Positions 1-11,202 of a stretch of DNA of 64,000 nt are shown here, piece after piece; the first letter of the stretch is position 1, and each line of letters starts with the position of its first letter. Where the stretch lies: the NCBI GenBank assembly GCA_004380135.1, contig QXCR01000006.1, positions 1-64,000 of the forward strand, read 5' to 3'. The notes under the pieces were generated by a model. The model was not told where the DNA came from and did not search any database. It saw only the letters and a program-made list of their open reading frames with translations. Source of the stretch: Stemphylium vesicarium (Eukaryota > Ascomycota > Dothideomycetes > Pleosporales > Pleosporaceae). The position numbers were made by a program, and so were the translations under genes.

Positions 1-128
1 CCCAGACAGACATTTCTCCGTAGAAAGCATTCGTGTCATAATCTAGACCTCTTGCAGGCTCAACATTCGACAAAAATTCCGCAACAGACCCCACATCTTC
101 CCCCCCCAGTTACCCAATAATCATCGAG
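1..128 (-). CDS. possible partial exon of a gene running off the left edge
   Basis: The minus strand is open for 42 codons from a plausible acceptor (TTTCGCTAG, cut after position 129) to the window edge. The translation is protein-like, rich in Asp, Glu and aromatic residues, including the stretch GLDYDTNAFYGEMSVW. I do not recognise the family and could not place the upstream exon or the start codon, so this is only an edge fragment. An open stretch of this length can also arise by chance. Confidence 0.3.
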
Positions 129-683
129 CTAGCGAAAAATTGCGCGGATTGTTGCCGGTTCATAGGCACAGGCGTGGCAAATACGACAGTAGAAGATTGG
201 CTCGACGATCTCCCTAAACTATCTAATGACAATAGTGATAAAGAGAACTGTCTAGAATAAACGCGAGGGACATGTTTTAGGCATGTACGTCAGACCCGTA
301 CTCCGTGACAAACAGCCACGGAGAACCTTTCCGAGCCTGGCAACTACCACTTGTTTTGGCCGAAGATCGTTCTTCAGTCCGGCAATTTGATGTAGTTGGC
401 TAACAATACTATGGCGCAAGACGTGGAAATGCACTGACACAGGGTCTACACGACGTGCATATGCATTCTCAGAAACGAGAGGCTGAACCAACAGCGTTGT
501 GACACCGGTAAGATTCCATAAATAAGTAATGTCCTTGCTGCAAAATAAGATTCCATTCTGACCAAAAACACCGAGACTGTGATTCCCATGTAACACCGTG
601 GCGCATACAGTAACAGCAAAAACCAAAAAGCCCCCCACCTCCCTCCCACAGCAACACTCACCACCTACACCTCAAACCAGATA
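129..683. other. unassigned stretch near left edge
   Basis: There is an open minus-strand frame at 252-638 (128 codons) that begins with a hydrophobic segment. It has no recognisable domain and its start is not supported. It could hold upstream exons of the gene leaving the left edge. I see no RNA gene or repeat here. Confidence 0.3.
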
Positions 684-1112
684 TCAAACATCAACACCCT
701 TAAACAGCACACTCCTCCCTTCCAGACTCGCCTTCCGCAATTCGCCGTCGTCGGCACAACACGCCTCCTCACCCCTCGTCAACACCTCTCCTCCAGCGCG
801 GCTAGACGAAGAAACAGATTGCGCCGAGGTACCCGTTGAGCAGATACAAGCTGAGATCATCCCTTGTTCTGTGGCGGTGATGATTTCGGTAGGTATGCGC
901 TGGAGAGGGGGTTTGCGCGGTGGAGGGGCTGGGGAGGAAGGTAGCATCGAGGTTGACGTTGTGGTTGCGGTTGATGCCGACATCGATGTGGAAATCGAAG
1001 CGGATGTAGATATGGAAGGAGCTGTTGCTGTGGGAGCTAGAGTGGGGTGAGAAGGTGGTGATGGATGATGGAGGGACTGGGGTGGTGGGTGATGAGGTGT
1101 TGTTCGATCTAC
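684..1112 (-). CDS. possible Ser/Thr/Pro-rich protein (low support)
   Basis: The minus strand is open from an ATG at 1112 (MVDRTTPHH...) to a stop at 684, about 142 residues. The first half is low-complexity Ser/Thr/Pro sequence. The second half is more protein-like (PLQRIPTEIITATEQG) and holds a CC pair. An overlapping plus-strand frame at 598-1050 is equally open, so strand and coding status are uncertain. No domain is recognised. It might be the 5' part of a multi-exon gene continuing towards the left edge. Confidence 0.25.
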   Translation of the reverse strand, partial: VDRTTPHHPPPQSLHHPSPPSHPTLAPTATAPSISTSASISTSMSASTATTTSTSMLPSSPAPPPRKPPLQRIPTEIITATEQGMISACICSTGTSAQSVSSSSRAGGEVLTRGEEACCADDGELRKASLEGRSVLFKGVDV

Positions 1113-1166
1113 CATAGTATCAGCACTGAGCAAAGAACACGACGAAATGCTTGGAGGACAAGTCAA

Positions 1167-2622
1167 CGGGGATAATACATACCATCAACATCCCTCATCT
1201 TCTTGTCCCCCTCACTTCTAAACCGTCCTCGAAGTTTCGCGAATAAAACCATGTTTCAACCTTGCTTCCTCTTTCGTCGTTTGCTTTTCTCTCTCGTCCT
1301 CGAGTTTCTACGAACATATATATATATATACCCAACAAACACAGCCCCCAAAAGCGCGAAAGAAACACACGTATACAGGTTCCAAGGTACGTTTTGAAAT
1401 CCGACCGACCGAGCGACCGAACAAACCTATCTTAAGAGAAAACAGGACGACGACGACGACATCATACATCAGCACCGCCCCTGCATTCCATCACACCCCG
1501 CAACCCTTAAGCTTTCGCCCCGAAACGAAACGCAAACCCACGCCTCCTCAGTTCCATGACGTATGCCACAGCCGGGCATCCCGCTCGCAACAAACCGCTC
1601 ATCCCAGATACGGAGGGTGGGTGGCTCGCTCGCTCGCTGACGTGCGGGGGGGGCGGGCTGGAGCTTACGTCGAAGCTTACCTACCCAACTGCACATTTAC
1701 CCTTCTTTCCTTCCAAGGTTGCTGGAACCAACTAGACGCAGAAACCACCTAGGCGTAGGTATGACCCGTGTACCCGTGCCGCGCCGCCCGTTTAGACCGA
1801 CGAGCCAGCATTGTACAGTGCGCCACATGCGACGATGGGGTGGAGGAGGCGTAGTGTTGAGTGCGAGATGTACAGTTACCCTCGGCCCCAGCCCACGCCC
1901 CCATCATCCACGGGCGCAGTGCAAATTACCAAACCACCTACCCATCATATCGCGCAAATCAAGCAAGCGAGGGCGCGGCGTGGGCAGAGAGAACTAGATC
2001 TACACCCAGGATTCACTGTTCGTTCCCAGTTTCAGCTTTTAGTGTGGAATGATGCACGTTCATGTGGAGATCTGCAGCGCGCATCTCCAGCTTTAGCTTC
2101 TTAGGAGTTTAGTTTGCTGCGAGATTAGCTCCGGGGAGAAGACCAAGCTCGAGATAAGGTCAGGTACGAACCGTAACCGTACCGTTATGTATCGTACCGT
2201 ACGTATGTGTGTGCTCTGGATGTAAAAAGTAAAAGTAAAACGCGACGAGATGGGTGCTGTGCAGGGCGAAGGAGAGCAAATTGGTTTCTTGTGCGGATGA
2301 TAGGAAGATTGAACATTCTGCTCTCATCACGTGTCTTGCGCGCCTGCATTCAAAATGAGATGTTCGTCTCGATTCCATTGATGAGGATGAGGATGACGAT
2401 GACGCTATTACAGCCGTGTTTCCTTATCTAAGTTCGCTATAACTCCGTTTCGTAATCTGTTCGGGATGGAAAAGAAAAAAGAGGTAAAAAGAAGGAAACA
2501 CTTGCATTTCCCCCCTCTGTGCATCGGAAAGTAGCACCTGCATCATCCTCATGCCACAAACCCTTCAAAAAGAAAAAAAGGCCGCGTGGGATCGCGTGGC
2601 TTTCTACATGCCCTTCACCCTA
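1167..2622. other. intergenic, simple repeats only
   Basis: No gene is recognised. The stretch holds pyrimidine-rich sequence, an (AT)n run at 1316-1330, (GAC)5 at 1446-1460, GCTC repeats near 1624-1638 and a cluster of ACCGT-like words around 2165-2205. The right part is probably the 3' UTR of the minus-strand gene that ends at 2623. Confidence 0.6.
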
Positions 2623-3522
2623 TCAACTGCTCTCATCGGGGACTGCAGCAGCATTAGCAGAAGGTTCCGCAGAAGCAGACACATTGGCAGCAACTCCACT
2701 GCTTGTAGATGTCTGCTGTGGAGCACCCCTGCGTCCCCTCTGAGCCTCAGCCTCAGGATTAGCCTTGATCTGGCGCTCCAACTGCCTGATACGCTGCTTC
2801 AGCGCCTCGTTTTCCTTCTTGACCTCCTCTAGCTCTGCCTTGTGTTGCGCCACTTCCTCGTAGCGTGGGGTGCTCAGGACGCTGGAGCTGCGGTGGTCGC
2901 GCGGCTGGTGCTGTTGCTGCTGCTGGCTAGGGTCGCTGGTGGCTGGTTGGGACGAGACGGAGTATCGGTGGGGGAGGTGGCCGGGGGGCATGCCGCTACG
3001 AGAGACGCTCGAGGAGCTGCGGTGGCGGCGCGACGACGTGGGGTGCATTGGTCCCGTTAGACCTTCTACGTGCGCGACGGACGAGTCTGCGGCGCTCGAC
3101 ATGGACGTCGTTGAGGCTACCGATGCAGAGTGGGCGCGCAGAGCAGAGAGCTCACGCGTCAGCCGATTCACGACGGCTTCTTGTTCTTTTTCCAGCTCGA
3201 GATGCATCTCTGCTGGCGTCATCGGTCGTGGATGTCGCATTGGAACGCCAGCGGGGTCCACGCTCGTCTGGACGTACCCGCTGGCGCCCGGACTGAGAGG
3301 TGGGAAAGTGTGTCCATGGTGTGAGGTTGCTTGTGACGGCGGCGGTAGAGTACCTCCAGGGGACGCCAGAGGCAGCGGCGGAGGGCTCATGGGATATATC
3401 TGCGAAGCTCGCCTGGAAGCTGGCGTGGACGTCTGGCGGGACAGAGAGCCTGACGCCGGCTGTGTGCTCGATGGGTTACTCGTAGCGGATGATCCAGGCA
3501 CTGTATTCAGGTCGGGAGCCAT
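2623..3522 (-). CDS. Ser/Pro-rich protein with C-terminal coiled coil
   Basis: This is an uninterrupted 299-residue frame starting at an ATG at 3522. The first third is low-complexity Ser/Thr/Pro sequence. Around residues 100-130 there is an amphipathic helix (EMHLELEKEQEAVVNRL). A second, stronger coiled coil near residues 222-255 (ELEEVKKENEALKQRIRQLE) follows a Gln/Arg/Ser-rich linker. The tail is Ala/Ser-rich. I cannot name a family. Proteins of this build are common in filamentous ascomycetes and usually act as scaffolds or regulators, but no function is shown here. It lies on the same strand as the eIF3l gene upstream, with about 0.84 kb between them. The plus-strand frame across this gene (2870-3637) is a shadow. 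Confidence 0.75.
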   Translation of the reverse strand: MAPDLNTVPGSSATSNPSSTQPASGSLSRQTSTPASRRASQIYPMSPPPLPLASPGGTLPPPSQATSHHGHTFPPLSPGASGYVQTSVDPAGVPMRHPRPMTPAEMHLELEKEQEAVVNRLTRELSALRAHSASVASTTSMSSAADSSVAHVEGLTGPMHPTSSRRHRSSSSVSRSGMPPGHLPHRYSVSSQPATSDPSQQQQQHQPRDHRSSSVLSTPRYEEVAQHKAELEEVKKENEALKQRIRQLERQIKANPEAEAQRGRRGAPQQTSTSSGVAANVSASAEPSANAAAVPDESS

Positions 3523-4365
3523 GCTTGATAGTCTTCGCTCAAGAGACGCGCTGAATGCGTGTGCTTCGCTCGGCCGAAAGGTATTGACAACGGACAGAAG
3601 TGGTGTTGGTTGTCTTGTTCAGTTTACCCCGCCGTAGCAAGAAGCAAGGGAGATAGCAATGTTGCAGCCGTGTAGGGGAACAAAAGCTCTACTGCCCATG
3701 TAGCTGATGTCGAGTCGGTGTGCAGAACGGCGATCTCGATCACGGGGCGTCAGTTGTTGTCGAAGGGCATCGAACGATGGAAAGAGCATCAACGGCACGA
3801 ACGACCGGGCGGGGCTGGCACTTTCACTTGGCTCCCATGTTCTATCGGACGTGCTTGCTCTGAATACAACTCTGTGTTTTACCCGGCACCTGCTTGTCGC
3901 TTCTGTTTGGGTGGTGTTGGTCGAGCAGAAGCCATGCTTGCTCAAGTGTAATGCTATCCAGTCAGCACGCTAGCAACTAACCATCCGTCGCAAAGCATCG
4001 CGGCCAGCATTCCGATCACTCAACAAATTAAGCAACGCAGTCACACTCAAGCCGGATAAGAACGCGCGTTGCCATCATCAAACTTTCTTTGGTATTCATC
4101 ATGCTCGTACTTCTCCTCCTACCAGGTAGTCCTTTCCTTCCTTCGGTCCGATCCTCGCACACGGCGGGCAGCATTACCCGGCCGTGGATACCCTGCGACC
4201 TTTGGCCATCTCAATCCATCTTTCCGTTGCCAGAGCGTGTCTCGGATATCGCAAAACTGCTTTTCGAATATGCACGCCATGAACCCTTCCAACTCCAAGT
4301 CGCAATGCTCTATCTGTAAAGGTTCCGAATGTGAATAGTTAATGTGTGAAACCCCTCGTCATACC
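3523..4365. other. intergenic between two minus-strand genes
   Basis: This should contain the 3' UTR of the eIF3l gene and the promoter and 5' UTR of the coiled-coil gene. Short frames on both strands look like noise. No TATA-like box or repeat stands out. Confidence 0.5.
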
Positions 4366-5894
4366 CTAGTACGTCCTGGCCAGGTTGCGGAGGTACCAGT
4401 CTACGAGCCTCCTGCCGACCTTTGCCTCGGAGACATGAATGAGATCCTGCTTGTTGTTAGAAAATGCGTTTTTGGCTCTTGATGAGGGGTTACTTACACC
4501 CTCCATGGCGTAGTCGAGGTCGCTGGCCTGGATAATGTCACCGTCCAGCAGACCGCCCTCGGTCCACCTTATTTGTCTGCTCCTCTGCTTGTTGACGAGC
4601 AACCAGCATCTCAGCTTCTCTGGCTCGACTTCCAAGAAACCAGCGAGCTTCTTGAGGTCCATGGTGGTATAGAGCTTGAGGTAGCTCTTGACGGTGGGCG
4701 ACATCATGTTGTTCTTAACCTCGTCCATGAAGATGCGGAGGTGGTGCTCGACCGGATCGATGTTGACCTCCGGGTTGTCAAAGTCGGGAGGAGTGGGGCT
4801 GATGAACTTGGGGCAAGCGGTGCGGAAGAGCTCCTCGAACAGAGGAAGCGAGTCGGGTCCACCACGCTGCAGCCTGTTGAACTGCTCGCCGTACTTCTCC
4901 CTCAGGGCGGTGTGGATGGTGTCGTCGAGCCTTGTGGGCTGGAATGCGACGCAAATGGCGACAAGTGCATACATCTGGTCGTTCTTCTTTGTGATGGAGT
5001 CGTACTGCGCGTTCTTCTGGAAGTTCTTCGTCCGCGAGACGTAGACGAGAATGTGGCTGAACATGCGGATGGCGTCCGAGTATCGTCGCATCATCATGTA
5101 GGAGAATCCGACGTAGTAGTAGGTGGTGAAGTGCGCAGCCATGACACGCGCAAACATGGCCTTCTTGTTGAGCTCAATGTCGTCGAGCGTCTTGAGCGCA
5201 AGGCTAAAGTCTCCGAGCAAGCAGTGGACGCGGAGGAGACCGATGATGGAAAAGTATCCCAACATCTTGTACAGCGGCCTGTTGCCGTACTCTCCAGCGT
5301 ATAGGCTGGCGTCCTCGCCCCGCTTCATGGCCGCGAGCTGCTCGCTGATCTGTGACCGCTGGATCAGCGAGTACAGGACGTTCAGGACGCTGTAGCAGCC
5401 CCATGTGTTCGGGTTCTCGCGCAGGAGTGCGATTTCCTCCTCGTTGTCGCTCTTCTGGGCGACGCGCTGGCGGTAGCTGCAGAAGCTGTTGAACTGGTAG
5501 ATGAACTCGTCGATGACGTCCCAGGCCCAGTAGTACTATCCGCAGTGTTAGCCCGGCCGCACGCCTACTATGCTGCTGCTCGCTCTCTTACGTTTGGCAC
5601 CTCGAGGTCCACGGGTCCCTCGGAGTTGAGAATGTAGTGGAAGAGGTTGCAGTAGCTGTCGTAACTCGCAAACTTGGTCTCGAGCGTGGCCTGGAACTCG
5701 AGGGGCGTCGCGGCGGCCTGCAGTTGGGCGTGGATGTCCTGGTTGCTGGTCATGGAGGGCATCCGGTCCAGGTCCTCCATGCCGTCGTATTGCACCTGCT
5801 CCCTGTAGTCGTTGGCCATGGCCTCCTCCTCGTTGTCCGAGTCGTCATCCGGGGCGCGCCTGGCGGCCTCGGGGATACGGTCGCGCAGACTCAT
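4366..5894 (-). CDS. eukaryotic translation initiation factor 3 subunit L
   Basis: Three exons on the minus strand (5894-5592, 5535-4498, 4446-4366) join in phase to 473 residues. The introns (5591-5536 and 4497-4447) have GTAAG donors and the second has a CTAAC branch site. The protein has an acidic N-terminus, the conserved eIF3l core (YYWAWDVIDEFIYQFNSFC after the first junction, then LLRVHCLLGDFSLALKTLD) and a C-terminal PCI-type region (KSYLKLYTTMDLKKLAGFL). eIF3l is a non-catalytic subunit of the eIF3 complex on the 40S ribosome and acts in the cytoplasm. The length fits fungal orthologues. The gene is divergent from the EthD-domain gene across 581 bp. Confidence 0.95.
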
Positions 5895-6475
5895 GTTGGA
5901 TTATACGGTCGACGCCACGGGGGTGCTTGTGCGAATAGGGCGATGTCGTGGAGGTGGTTGCATGCGCCCCGCCGAATTTTGCGTATGTACACAAGCTTGT
6001 GTGTTCTTATCGATTAGGCAAGAGCTCAGCCACCCACGGCGGCAACCGCGACCGGGGGCATACGAGGGGCAGCGCCGACTCCACTCAACACCCACGGCCC
6101 TGTTTCGTCCTCCCACCTGCTGCTTGGCCATTGCCAATGCGCTCTCCGGCGTCAATTCCGTAGCTTCGCCCTAGTGCTACAGCCCTCCATGGTGAATCAA
6201 TAAGGCTTGTTTTAGGCGCACATCCGGTGCCAGTATAATGCCATCGCACCTACCCTACCAAACCCTACCAAACCCTACCAAACTACTACAAAAGCTGCCC
6301 CATCCCATTCCTTTCTTCCATGGCGCCTTCTGGAAGCTAGCCCACAACCCGCTGTCAAAATACCCCTGCCGGACCTGGACGTTCAACGCCATCTATTTAT
6401 CGATTTTGTCTCCAACTTTCCATTGCGACTGACTCTGTCTGTTGTGGTTCGGTCCCATCCCGACCAACATCCAAT
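5895..6475. promoter_or_regulatory. divergent promoter region eIF3l / EthD gene
   Basis: 581 bp separate the two start codons, which point away from each other. The region contains a perfect 10-bp tandem repeat (see 6253-6282). I see no canonical TATA box at a fixed distance. A shared promoter is inferred only from the arrangement. Confidence 0.5.
6253..6282. repeat. three tandem copies of CCCTACCAAA
   Basis: Three perfect head-to-tail copies of CCCTACCAAA lie about 195-225 bp upstream of the EthD-domain start. They may be a minisatellite or a cluster of factor-binding sites; nothing in the sequence decides between these. Confidence 0.85.
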
Positions 6476-6964
6476 ATGACGTACATCGTCATGCTCTTCG
6501 TAACGCGCAGCCACACCTTAACCTCAGAGCAATTTCGCGACCACTACGAATACCGCCACATTCCCCTCGTGCACTCGCTGCTCCGAAATTGCTGGCCCAT
6601 CTCCTTCAAACGGCGGTACCTAGCCCGGATATCGCGGGCTGGATTCGGCGGCCCCGCAAACCCCGACCGACCGCCGTTGATGCTGCGAGGCGAGATGAAT
6701 GAGCTGGACTGCGACTGCATTTCCGAAGTCACGTTTCAGAACGAGGCGCACTTCCACGCCTTTTACAAGAATATCTACGCCAAGGAGAATGCGGCGATTA
6801 TTGCGAGGGATGAGGAGAACTTTTTAGAACAGGGCAAGACGAGGATTATTGTTATCGGGGAGTCTTGGTTTACCGATGAACTGGGGAAGACGACGAGGGA
6901 TGTGGGCCATGGGATTACGAGTGAAAGAGCGGATAGCGAGGGCAGCTCGTCAGGGCGGAGTTGA
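6476..6964 (+). CDS. EthD-domain protein
   Basis: This single-exon frame of 162 residues begins MTYIVMLFVTRSHTLTSEQF. The pattern is typical of EthD/dimeric alpha-beta barrel proteins: a hydrophobic first strand, then F-x-x-HYE-x-RH-x-P-L-V, and a later strand with CDCISEVTFQNEAHFHAFY. Family members include ether-degradation accessory proteins and enzymes or helpers of fungal polyketide metabolism, so the substrate cannot be inferred. A charged, Ser-rich tail of about 25 residues follows the domain. No biosynthetic cluster is visible around it. Confidence 0.85.
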   Translation: MTYIVMLFVTRSHTLTSEQFRDHYEYRHIPLVHSLLRNCWPISFKRRYLARISRAGFGGPANPDRPPLMLRGEMNELDCDCISEVTFQNEAHFHAFYKNIYAKENAAIIARDEENFLEQGKTRIIVIGESWFTDELGKTTRDVGHGITSERADSEGSSSGRS

Positions 6965-7244
6965 TCGGGCTGGTTGTGCAATTTCATGGTGCTGCGTGCT
7001 GGCGTAATGGTTTGTGACCTTGTTGGCGCATTAAGAGATACCTGGCGACGACGAGCAATCGTGCCTGGAGGGTTTAGGCGTTTGAAGGAGTTTGTGGAGA
7101 CGAGGTGTAAAGTGAGGCAGGACAAGCGAGTACCTCCATCTACCATGTACCATATTCTGGCAGTTGCGTATAAGGCTACCCGATACTAGTCAAATCATGC
7201 AAGTCCTATCATTTCCACGACACTGTCACGAATCAGCCTAACCA

Positions 7245-8530
7245 TCACAGCCTCTCCTTTCCTCTGCCCAGCGGCCCCTTTCCATGCCTATAATCATAGT
7301 GCCAATCATCCCTCCCCAAGTCAGCTCTGACCTGATAATTCTGCTCAGCATCCTCCAAGATCTGCATATCAATATCAACGACGCTCATCCCTTCGGCGCA
7401 ACCACCCAATTTTGATAATGCTCCTACGAACGGCACTGTGACTTGGCTCAATCCGGCATAGCCTTTACCGGAAGGTCCTCCGGCATTGGCGAATACAACA
7501 GCGCACGTGTTTTCAAATGCCCGGGCAGTTAGCATCGAGTCTAGGAAGAGTGCTTCCGCTGTCGGATTCTGTTTTAGGCCCGCTTCGTTGCAGTCGTTGA
7601 GTGTCCAGAACGTGGGGATGATGATGATCTTCGCGCCTTGAGCGATCACTAGACGTAGAAGTCCGAAGTTAGTCGAGATTTCATACCTGTTTTCGTACAA
7701 CCTTAACTTACGCTCTCGGAAGGCTTCCGGAAAGGCGAGGTCCCCTAGATGTAGGCGTAACACGTTAGTGTGTGCCTGTCGAATGTGCTGTTCGGGTGGA
7801 AACACTTGCAGCATATCAATAATCCTACTTTGCCGATTGGTGTATCAAACACCTCATGGACATCGCGACCGGATCCCGTAAGATGCTCCCTCTCAGGCCC
7901 CCAAAGGTTCTTCTTGACATATTTGCCCCCAATATTGCCCTTATGATCGATAAAGTAACAAACGTTCAACAGCCTATCCTCCTCTTTCTCACTCTCCTTG
8001 TGACTCTCCACAATCGTGCCGGGAACGATACCTTTTCGTGCTTTCCGTTAGCATAAATGCTCCGAACGAAACGAAAGGATTCACATGTGAATGACCGCCT
8101 AGAGGTCAGAATCCCCTAAGATCAACAGCGTTGAGAAAGGGACAGAAGCAATTGCCACTCACAAATACCGCATTCTCGCGCTAGTTGTTGGTACTTTGAT
8201 AGATACCCCGCGCACTTGTCTACTATACCAAGAAACTCCGGATCCTTGGGCTTCCAATTGGTCAAGTGGTATTCGGGTAGGACGGCGAGCTCAGCGCCCT
8301 GGGTCGCTGCCGAGCGGATAAAGGCTGCCGCTTTATTGAAGTTGTACTCGGGTTGTAGAGGCTGCAGATGTTAGCGACGGTGTCTACCGGATGGATTCTG
8401 TGTGCATTGGGGAAAGTATGGTGAAGCTGTGTGAAAGCGGGGTTGGGAGGGAACTGTGGGGTCGCCATGAAATGTGGGTAAGTACTTTTGGGTAGAGCTG
8501 GATGACTGCTACTTTGACTATCGGCGCCAT
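7245..8530 (-). CDS. carbon-nitrogen hydrolase (nitrilase superfamily)
   Basis: Five exons (8530-8486, 8361-8163, 8031-7810, 7744-7712, 7648-7245) join in phase to 300 residues. The nitrilase-superfamily Glu-Lys-Cys triad is visible: E45 in AVLPEYHL, probably K121 in KYVKKNLW, and C155 in LLICWDLAFPEAFRE. The family hydrolyses nitriles or non-peptide amide bonds; the substrate is not evident. The third intron (7809-7745) uses a GC donor (GCAAGT) and a CTAG acceptor, splitting the Trp codon after the catalytic Cys. The other introns use GT donors (8485-8362, 8162-8032, 7711-7649); the second has a less usual AAAG acceptor. There is no signal peptide, so it is probably cytosolic. Confidence 0.9.
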
Positions 8531-9201
8531 GTTTGTGTCCGTGCTCCTTCTCTTTGATATAATCTCAAGTTTGATGTTTTGGAGATGGAGTTGTGAGCTT
8601 GCGTATCGCGACCGGGTGGAGACGCGCGCGACAAGATAGTGGCTCTTGTGGCATGCACCTCATGCAAAGCTAATGCTCGCTAAACTACACAAGCTTTTGA
8701 GCAGCAGGCCCCTGACCATGGAGCTCGCCAAACGGTTGCTGGTCACAAATATCTGATAATTAACAAGCATGCATGAATACCCAGATTCATAACGACAGAT
8801 ATTATTCTCCGGAGATAGGGCAGCCAAGGGGTATCTATGTAAGAGAGGAAACAAACTCCAGACGACGCCTATCGTAGTTACCACGATTACCCGGCGTTGT
8901 TGAGCCGCCCGCATATGATATGGTTCCCGAACGTCATATAGTCGCTGAGGACTATAGCATATAGTGATGGTGAGTCTGTGACAGTAATCCGTAACTTGAC
9001 CAAGCCCCAATACTCATTATTAAAAAAAGCAAAGTAGTCGAGCAGTCTGGCGGGCAGATTTGGGGCCGAGAAGTCGGGAAGAATGCTGTTCTGGCCCAAT
9101 ATTCCCCCGGAGGAGATAGTAGAGTTAGGATACTGTGAGCCACCGGCGGGTGGACTGAGTGCGCCGAGCTGTAACGGGCGAGGAACTTGTGTATGATTCT
9201 T
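8531..9201. other. intergenic, nothing recognised
   Basis: This is the upstream region of the hydrolase and the 3' side of the RRM gene. Open frames on the minus strand here (for example 8660-9010) show no domain and no coding-like composition. Confidence 0.5.
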
Positions 9202-10952
9202 CTATGCTGCCACACCGTCAGCCCAGTGGTAACCATCGACTTGTACACCATGGATCGTGTACGATTCGTCTTCCGACTCAGAGTCGTCATCTGAACCAGT
9301 GTCCAAAAGGGCATACTGGTTCACCAAAGGCGCAGGCTTGAGAGGCACGCGCTGGACTGGGTTGTGGGCTTTTGTGGGACGTGGTAGTGGCTCGGCGCAT
9401 TCGTCTGGATAGTACTCAATGCGTGTGCCCTTGTAGACTGTACGCGACATCATGCATGTCCTGGCGAATAGGGCGTTATGGACGGAATTTGTCGATATGT
9501 ATGCGTCTCCGTCTTTGAAGAAAATGTCCACTACGACCAAGTTGTGTATATGGTCCAAGTGGTCTCTGATCTGACTTGCGGTGACTTTTCCTGCAATCCC
9601 TCGCATGACAAGGTTCCGAGTAGCCCCATTGACGATCTTGTTGGAAACGTGTGGTGGTACGTGGAATTGTCTATCGTTCCAGCGGAACTCGAGCTGATAA
9701 AGTTAGCTTTACAATTGAGATCCCCGTCGAGGATAACTTACGCGCTTCATATGTAGGTAGATATCGTTACGCTTAGTATAGGCAAGGAATTCTGCGGCCC
9801 CTTCAACAAAGGATATGGTAGCAGTCCGATCATTGCGGAGGAATATGTCAAGAAGTCTGCCGCCACGGACGATGGTTGCAAGGTCCTTGTGAGTAGTACG
9901 TTCTGACAAGTTTGTGATTAGCACAGTGCGCTGCTCGCGGAGCGGAATCTGCTGGGAGGAACGGTCTAGGTCGTCTTCGTCCTCGTCTGGCGGGGTCACT
10001 GGGCTGCAAAGGAAAGACCCAGGTTCACCATAGCTCGCGACACGATGGTATGAACTTGAATGTGATCCGTAATGTGTGTCATGGGCGACGGCAGTGCTCC
10101 CTAGGCGACCGATATGCTGATCATGTCCTCCACCCATCACCAGGGCAGCCCTGGACCTGAAAGGTGTATGCTCCGACTCATAATCGTAGCCTGAAGGCTC
10201 TTCGTTCGTAGCACCACTCTCGCCTTGGAGTAGCGTCTCTAATGTCTCGGTGGTCAGGCCTCCGCGAAACAGGGCGCTCTTGAGAAGATCTACCACAGTT
10301 AGTCATCGCTTGGTCGTATGTGGAGACGGGCGCATGGCCTGGTGAATATTACGTACGATATTCCCGTAATGCTTGGGTCTATACGTATACAAACTGTTAG
10401 TAGATGAGATGATAACAAGGGGTCATGCAACCGACACTGGGGAGCCTGACTCTGCCGAAATGATGGTGGGGAAGAACGCACCAGGTGATGATGCTCTGCC
10501 TTGCTGATGGTGACATTATCCGAGAGATCAGTGCCATACTTGACATGTTGATTGGAAGTATGCTGCGGCCAAATGTCAGCTATCATCTTGTGGATCAAGT
10601 ATACACCTGCGTTCTGAGGGTATACTGACGAATTCGGCCCTATGAGTCTAATCAGCAAACCGTCTGGCGCACACCCAGTGCAAGAGATATAAGAACTTAC
10701 CTTCGTAGAAGAGCTTCGAAATAGGATTTGCCTATGGTCACGGTAGCCATGGCGCATAGGAGACAAAGTGTCAGGGCTCGGGGCCGGAGACGTCTTCGCG
10801 AGTGGGTTAGTATTACTGTTCAAGGTATTCGGGGGCAGGCCATGGTGGTTATCAGTGACGGGCCCAGGCCCAAGCTTCGGCTTAGCGCTCCACAGCTCCA
10901 CAGCGCTGGGAAGGGACGATCGCCTTCCGCGACGCGACCCCGGATTCCTCAT
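9202..10952 (-). CDS. two-RRM RNA-binding protein
   Basis: Six exons (10952-10701, 10639-10607, 10562-10482, 10378-10357, 10289-9742, 9693-9202) give 475 residues. All junctions keep phase. The short exons 2 and 4 are supported because they restore the stretch TQALREYHLLKSALFRGG. An RRM-like fold lies near residues 245-315 (RTVLITNLSERTTHKDLATI) and a second near 338-415 (NLVMRGIAGKVTASQIRDHL). The N-terminus is basic and low in complexity, and the tail is acidic. The layout resembles fungal Nrd1-type RNA-binding regulators, but I do not assign a symbol. It is divergent from the BCS1-type gene with only 250 bp between start codons. Confidence 0.85.
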
Positions 10953-11202
10953 GCAGCAGCGTCTTGTGTACGTTGGAAGCTACGTCACGCCCTTGTTGAG
11001 ATTTCATTTTTGTGGCATTTTCACACGCACACAGAAGCTGGCTTCACATCTGACGGCGTACCGTGTTTCAATCGCACAGCTGTGGCACAACTGGGCTGTT
11101 TGCTGTGCGACATGGGCACGCGGCACTGCGGCGCGGTGTATATGCCGCGTTAGCGTCAATGGCCTATCAAATTTCTAGACATGCGCACCTTTCTTCGAGC
11201 TT
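10953..11202. promoter_or_regulatory. compact divergent promoter (RRM gene / BCS1-type gene)
   Basis: 250 bp separate the two divergent start codons, so transcription of both genes must start within this short region or very near it. No clear TATA box is visible. Confidence 0.55.

Noticed and set aside
598..1050. 150-codon plus-strand frame with a Val/Asp/Ala run
   Set aside because: It overlaps an equally open minus-strand frame, starts in low-complexity sequence and has no recognisable domain.
2870..3637. 255-codon plus-strand frame
   Set aside because: Antisense to the coiled-coil protein; Trp/Cys/Arg-rich composition is typical of a shadow frame.
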